Assembly: GCA_903813345.2 (NCBI GenBank)
Contig: CAIIXF020000006.1
Location: forward strand, 18,356,348 to 18,420,347
Source of the DNA: Owenia fusiformis
Lineage: Eukaryota > Annelida > Polychaeta > Sabellida > Oweniidae
Length of the DNA stretch: 64,000 bases
Reading direction: 5' to 3'
The translations under genes and the position numbers were made by a program. Shown here one piece after another: positions 59,692-64,000 of the stretch. The notes beneath the pieces are model-generated. The model ran no database searches and had not been told where the DNA came from. It saw only the letters and a program-made list of their open reading frames with translations. Every line of letters begins with the position of its first letter. Position 1 is the first letter of the stretch.

Positions 59692-60384
59692 GAATTGACA
59701 CCACATATAATTAGGAATTGATAAATATAATATTATTTGTTCCTTTCCTTTTCTATATGACATGGCAGAGTATGGCACATGGCATATTTTATCCGTCAAA
59801 ATATAAAAAGGCGTCATGTTTATTAAATCTGGTTCCCATCTGATACCTACCCGTGATTTGCTCGCCCTTTGAGAAAAGTGTTTGGCGGAAAACTTATGTC
59901 TCAAATATTGGCCGCCTTGGATGAATAAAAATGTTATTTTATATGTATATTATTCCAACTTTGCTAACACATTTAGGTAGACATGTTCATCTAAGATACT
60001 ATCATGCCTAACTGAGATGTTTTTGTTCTAGATTCAATAAAATTTAAAACAACATTTAAACACACCAGCCCCTTCGATGGGAAACTGGGTAGTGTACAAA
60101 ACCTGCCTAGATACTAATATGTAATAAGTTATGACTTCCATTCATGGATAATACAAACGGCGGAGACATGCTAACGTTTCATCGTTTGCAAAAAATCATG
60201 TATACATCGATGAAAAAGTCCAGAAGTCAGCATAGTAACTTAAAATGGTAAAAGTTGTTTTCAAAAATAAAATTGATTTCAAAACAAGAAGATCACGATA
60301 AAAGCCGTTCTGGAAATATTTTCAAGTCAGGCAGGCCTCCTACACTCCCACAAATGCGATCATCAGTTCCGACCACGAGACATA
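59692..60384. other. 3' UTR or intergenic, no gene
   Basis: The minus-strand frame 59596-59904 overlaps the ClC 3' end and matches nothing. Confidence 0.4.
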
Positions 60385-60632
60385 CACCCCCTCCATAAGT
60401 TTGGCAACTTTAGCTCGAATTTTTATTTACTTAACCTGCGATGAAAATACTTCTATTGATGGAAACGTAATTGGACTTTAATTCCAATACCTCAAAATTT
60501 CTCAATTTTTTCCTCAAAAAATTAATGATTTTGATGAATTATTGAAAATCGACATACTACTCCCATGTTAACCAATGGGAAATGGTAGGTTTGCCGCAAG
60601 TCATATGACAGAATATCCTATCCAGTCTAAAT
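60385..60632 (+). mobile_element. Truncated copy of the 2865-4637 MITE family
   Basis: CACCCCCTCCATAAGTTTGG at TA, then ATGGAAACGTAATTGGACTT, CCAATACCTC, CCAATGGGAAATGGTAGGTT and GCAAGTCATATGACAGAATA match one arm of copy B. The second arm is missing. Confidence 0.8.
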
Positions 60633-61409
60633 AAGTTTTCCCCCAAGGAATCATGAAAAAGAACAATGAGTACGTCCATGCGTTGCAAATTACATGCTTA
60701 GACGTTTTCAACAAAAGCAGTTCATCCAAGCGCACTTAAACCGTTTATTACGCTGCAAAATCCTTGTTGGCTGCTCGCGTGTGTCATCTGCGTCTGCTCG
60801 TTGCTAGTGCACCACGGGAGTTCTTTTCAAAAGAATTATGTGGGTGTATGGGCGCTTGGATAAGCTATAGTTGAAAACACATGCGCATGTAATTTTGCAA
60901 CTCACTAGCACCACGGGCATACAAAAATACAGTCTTGATCAATAATGAAGATAGTAACCCGAATTCATAATTGTTTTATTCTAAAGAATGCACAGTAACA
61001 AGAGAAGGGTACATGTACATCTGTAAATTGGGAAACGAGGAAAACTATCAAAAACGATCAGGTGTCCATTCTTTAAAAACAATAGAAAGGGAATCTTCTT
61101 TCCTTTTGATACAACCATACATTCTTAGAAATAACAGACAGCCCATTCTCAGATTCTACTGTTGCTACCTACACGGTTCCAGCGTAATTGAGTGGATCGC
61201 CAGTGTATAAGCGCACAAAGCCGAGCATTCATGATTGAGATGCCAGTGAATATAAACATCGGGTAAATAACTTAAAACGAAACTAAAAAGCATTTATTAG
61301 ACAATACTTGTTTATATAGTTATTGATATTCGATTACCTGACTCATAAATGCTACTTTCGTTTTGACTAAAAGGCTTTGTTCGACTGTGCAGAGTGAACA
61401 TTTACAGAC
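60633..61409. other. Intergenic, possible promoter region of the downstream gene
   Basis: No gene recognised. A CACTGGTGATCC-family right-end remnant lies at 61176-61205. Confidence 0.4.
61176..61205 (-). mobile_element. CACTGGTGATCC-family MITE, right-end remnant
   Basis: CAGCGTAATTGAGTGGATCG then CCAGTG matches the right end at 30790-30818. Confidence 0.65.
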
Positions 61410-61494
61410 ATGGTTAGAAATATTAGAAGAATTACGTTTGTTGCATATTTCTTATGGTTACATATTCACAATATCGCAACATGGGAAGACACAG
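61410..61494 (+). CDS. Exon 1, signal peptide
   Basis: 28 codons plus one base. The hydrophobic core is ITFVAYFLWLHI, with likely cleavage near NIAT/WED. Confidence 0.7.
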
Positions 61495-62653
61495 GTAATA
61501 ACATATTAATTTCATATATTACTTTGTACTACTATATGTAAATACCTTGGCTGTATTAGTTTTTTTTGTCTTCATGTTTTCATTCGATTCTTTTCAGGAG
61601 ATTGTTATCACGGCAACTTCGTCTTGGTGAAACAAGCCATGCAAATTGCTACCAGTTGCCCTGAAACTCATACACCACTATGGGGTTTAAACGTAGAAAA
61701 TTGCCTTAAATCAGCTTGTGCATTTATCACCAATTTGGTAATATACAAACATTATTTACATGGGCATTCTTCTTGTTCGATGTATAACTGTGAATCAAAT
61801 GAAAATGATACTGATTGGGAATATGGTTGGCGACATTGGTGGGAATTTAAGCAAACAAGTGCATATGTTTTGCCCCACCATTCTACACCAAGATGTCATG
61901 ATTCGTACTTTATAAGGAGAAGTTGGGATACTAGAAGAAATGTCAATAGCATTTGCTCCAATGTGACACATTTGGCTGTGAATAACGTCAGTTCGTGTAT
62001 GTCATTTGCATGTGAAGTAAAAGCTAATGTTTTAGACTATGTTAAGGACAACCACACCTGTAGAGTAATGCATTGCAATTGGAATTTTAAGCCATGGCAA
62101 AATAATTTTTATTTCACGAATAAAATAGTAACTCAAAAAGTTGCAACATATAGTTTATTGTCACTTTCAAATATATCGAAAGAAGCATATACCCACAACA
62201 AAAACAATGAACAGTGTGAAACCCGATTCGACAATAGAAAGTGTAGCCGTAACCTCGTCAATGACTCATTTTGAAACGTTAAATAGTGAAAATAATGGTG
62301 AAACGTGTAGTCCTTCATCAAACCAGCTTGATCTTCTCCGAACTCAAAACATTCATTTCAAAGCCCTCGCAATTATAATGACAGGATCTACAGCAATCCT
62401 ATTTGGATTTATATTCTTAATTTTGATATACATGTACCGTGTATCTAAACATAAACGATTAAGAATCAGAAGAATGACACCTATATCTAGGAGAGGCCTT
62501 CCAAATAGTTCCTCTGTGGGATTTGCTGCAGATCGTTCAGGTGTTTCAACGAGGTCATATCGTTCCGATGCGTCCACCTATGTTTCGCCTTACTCATTAA
62601 TAGATGAATCGAAGATGCTTCCATTGGTTCAAACGGAACAGTCAACTTTTTAG
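61410..62653 (+). CDS. Type I membrane protein with two six-cysteine repeats; ectodomain and TM helix in different frames
   Basis: Exon 1 (61410-61494) begins MVRNIRRITFVAYFLWLHIH, a signal peptide, and splices at ACAG/GTAATA to exon 2 (61598 on; acceptor TTTTCAG). Two homologous ectodomain repeats follow. Repeat 1 has Cys at 31, 49, 64, 69, 88, 93; repeat 2 at 128, 148, 162, 167, 183, 188. Both end C-x4-C ... C-x4-C and share NNVSSCMSFAC / LNVENCLKSAC and CSMYNC / CRVMHC. The pattern recalls MANSC (seven-cysteine) or Apple-like ectodomains, but I cannot assign it. This frame stops at 62274. The overlapping frame, open from 62132, supplies a Ser/Thr-rich stalk, a helix (62363-62437, ALAIIMTGSTAILFGFIFLI) and a basic then Ser-rich tail, stop 62651-62653. 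A +1 shift or small intron between 62132 and 62274 is needed to join them. Likely a cell-surface receptor or adhesion protein. Confidence 0.7.
61598..62274 (+). CDS. Exon 2, ectodomain frame
   Basis: Encodes both six-cysteine repeats, separated by a Trp/His-rich linker (YGWRHWWEF). If the frame is used to its own stop, the product is a secreted protein without a membrane anchor. Confidence 0.75.
62132..62653 (+). CDS. Stalk, transmembrane helix and cytoplasmic tail frame
   Basis: The stalk SVKPDSTIESVAVTSSMTHF is followed by one strong helix, the stop-transfer KHKRLRIRR, and a tail with SRRGLPNSSSVGF and STRSYRSDASTYVSPYSL. It has no signal peptide of its own, so it makes sense only as the 3' part of the gene above. 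Confidence 0.7.
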   Translation, partial: LKKLQHIVYCHFQIYRKKHIPTTKTMNSVKPDSTIESVAVTSSMTHFETLNSENNGETCSPSSNQLDLLRTQNIHFKALAIIMTGSTAILFGFIFLILIYMYRVSKHKRLRIRRMTPISRRGLPNSSSVGFAADRSGVSTRSYRSDASTYVSPYSLIDESKMLPLVQTEQSTF

Positions 62654-62749
62654 AGACGACAGAAAGAATTTTACATCCATAGTGATGTATCTTGAAGTCA
62701 TCTGAGAAATATAAATGTATCCCGTTTCATTTGACAAACAAGGCATTAA

Positions 62750-64000
62750 CATGACAAAATGTCACCACCTAAAACAATTTGGTCAATTTAAAGCAGTTGA
62801 AAAAATACCTCTTTGACTTTTTTAGACATTGAGAAGGTCATTGAAGGTCAAATATCAAATGTAAAGTCAGATTTGAACTTCTGAGAACATGTAAAGTCAA
62901 ATTTGAACTTCTGAAAAGATGTAGATGATTTTGAAAAAAAAATTAAGTAAATTTGAAGCAAGTTGAAAAAAGACCTTTTTGACCTTGAAAAGGTCATTGA
63001 AGGTCAAAAGTCAAATCTAAAGTCAGATTTGAACTTCTGAGAACTTGTAAAGTCAAATTTGAACTTCTGAAAAGATGTAGATGATTTTGAAAAAAAAATT
63101 TGGTCAATTTGAAGCAAGTTGAAAAAAGACCTTTTTGACCTTTTTTTGACCTTGAGAAGGTCATTAAAGGTCAAATGTCAAATCTAAAGTCAGATTTGAA
63201 TTTCTGAGAACATGTAGATGATTTTGAAAAAAAAATTTAGTCAATTTGAAGCAAGTTGAAAAAAGACCTTTTTGACCTTTTTGACCTTGAGAAGGTCATT
63301 GAAGGTCAAATGTCAAATCTTAAGTCATATTTGAATTTCTGAGAACATGTAGATGATTTTGAAAAAAAAATTTAGTCAATTTGAAGCAAGATGAAAAAAT
63401 ACCTTTTTGACCTTTTTTGACATTGAGAAGGTCATTGAAGGTCAAATGTCAAATCTAAAGTCAGATTTGAATTTCTGAGAACATGTAGATGATCTTGAAA
63501 AAAAAATTTAGTCAATTTGAAGCAAGTTGAAAAAAGACCTTTTTGACCTTTTTTGACTTTGAGAAGGTCATTGAAGGTCAAATGTCAAATCTTAAGTCAA
63601 ATCTAAAGTCAGATTTGAATTTCTGAGAACACGTAGATGATTTTGAAAAAATTTTTTAGTCAATTTGAAGCAAGTTGAAAACAGACCTTTTTGACCTTTT
63701 TTGACCTTGAGAAGGTCATTGAAGGTCTTATGTCAAATCTTAAGTCAGATTTGAATTTCTGAGAACACGTAGATGATTTTGAAAAAAAAATTTAGTCAAT
63801 TTGAAGCAAGTTGAAAACAGACCTTTTTGACCTTTTTTGACCTTGAGAAGGTCATTGAAGGTCAAATGTCAAATCTAAAGTCAGATTTGAAGGTCAAATG
63901 TCAAATCTAAAGTCAGATTTGAATTTCTGAGAACATGTAGATGATTTTGAAAAAAAATTTAGTTAATGTGAAGCAAGTTGAAAAAAGACCTTTTTGACCT
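62750..64000. repeat. 136-bp satellite dense in AGGTCA/TGACCT, running off the window
   Basis: About nine units. The marker GAGAAGGTCATT (or variant) falls at 62831, 62987, 63154, 63289, 63425, 63561, 63709 and 63845, so the basic period is 135-136 bp with some longer units (148-167) carrying internal duplications. Each unit has TGACCTTTTTTGACCTTGAG, AAGGTCATTGAAGGTCA, AAATCTAAAGTCAGATTTGA, a TGTAGATGATTTTG phrase and an A run. Confidence 0.92.

Overview
The window looks like AT-rich metazoan genomic DNA. Genes are split by consensus GT-AG introns, there is one 500-base assembly gap (10177-10676), and most of the sequence is degraded transposons, MITEs and tandem repeats. No bacterial operon or CRISPR structure is present. 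The content (a ClC-6/7-type exchanger, an amidated multi-copy neuropeptide precursor, non-LTR retrotransposons, Tc1/mariner-type MITEs, and short repeats that begin and end in GGGCGTAGCCAG or CTGGCTACGCCC) fits a marine invertebrate. An invertebrate deuterostome such as a hemichordate is my guess, at low confidence.

Layout. From 1 to 9150 there is mostly non-coding sequence: a mariner-like MITE nested inside a second copy of its own family (2865-4637), a GGGCGTAGCC-type MITE (6765-7033), and a possible exon with a PDVSSS repeat (7802-8145). At 9169-9948 lies the most distinctive gene, a secreted neuropeptide precursor carrying 14 tandem 14-residue units of the form xIDSNLFxGSL-GKR, each predicted to give a Leu-amide peptide. 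Next come the gap, a reverse-transcriptase fragment, and long inverted-repeat MITEs (11-18 kb). An 89-bp satellite (19.1-22.4 kb) flanks an acidic exon, which joins in phase to a broken DDE-transposase gene with a CxxC...CxxH zinc motif (21339-24345).

From 27348 to 33385 is a 6-kb giant inverted-repeat element; a second one of similar design lies at about 44368-49716. Both carry tandem units of about 350 bp in their arms, each with a palindrome of octamer motifs (ATGCAAAT / ATTTGCAT).

From 40033 (candidate first exon) or 41308 to 59599, on the + strand, is a ClC chloride/proton exchanger gene. Seventeen exons join in phase to an open 999-residue model. The gating glutamate (E306) and proton glutamate (E373) are both present and 67 residues apart, and two CBS domains are at the C terminus. 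Its second intron is 11.5 kb and holds the second giant foldback element and a reverse-transcriptase pseudogene. Downstream (61410-62653) is a type I membrane protein gene with a signal peptide, two homologous six-cysteine ectodomain repeats, a transmembrane helix and a Ser-rich tail; the ectodomain and the helix lie in different frames. The window ends in a 136-bp satellite made dense with AGGTCA/TGACCT half-sites (about 62750-64000), which runs off the edge.

The genes show no obvious functional link to one another; they look like ordinary neighbours in a transposon-rich animal genome.
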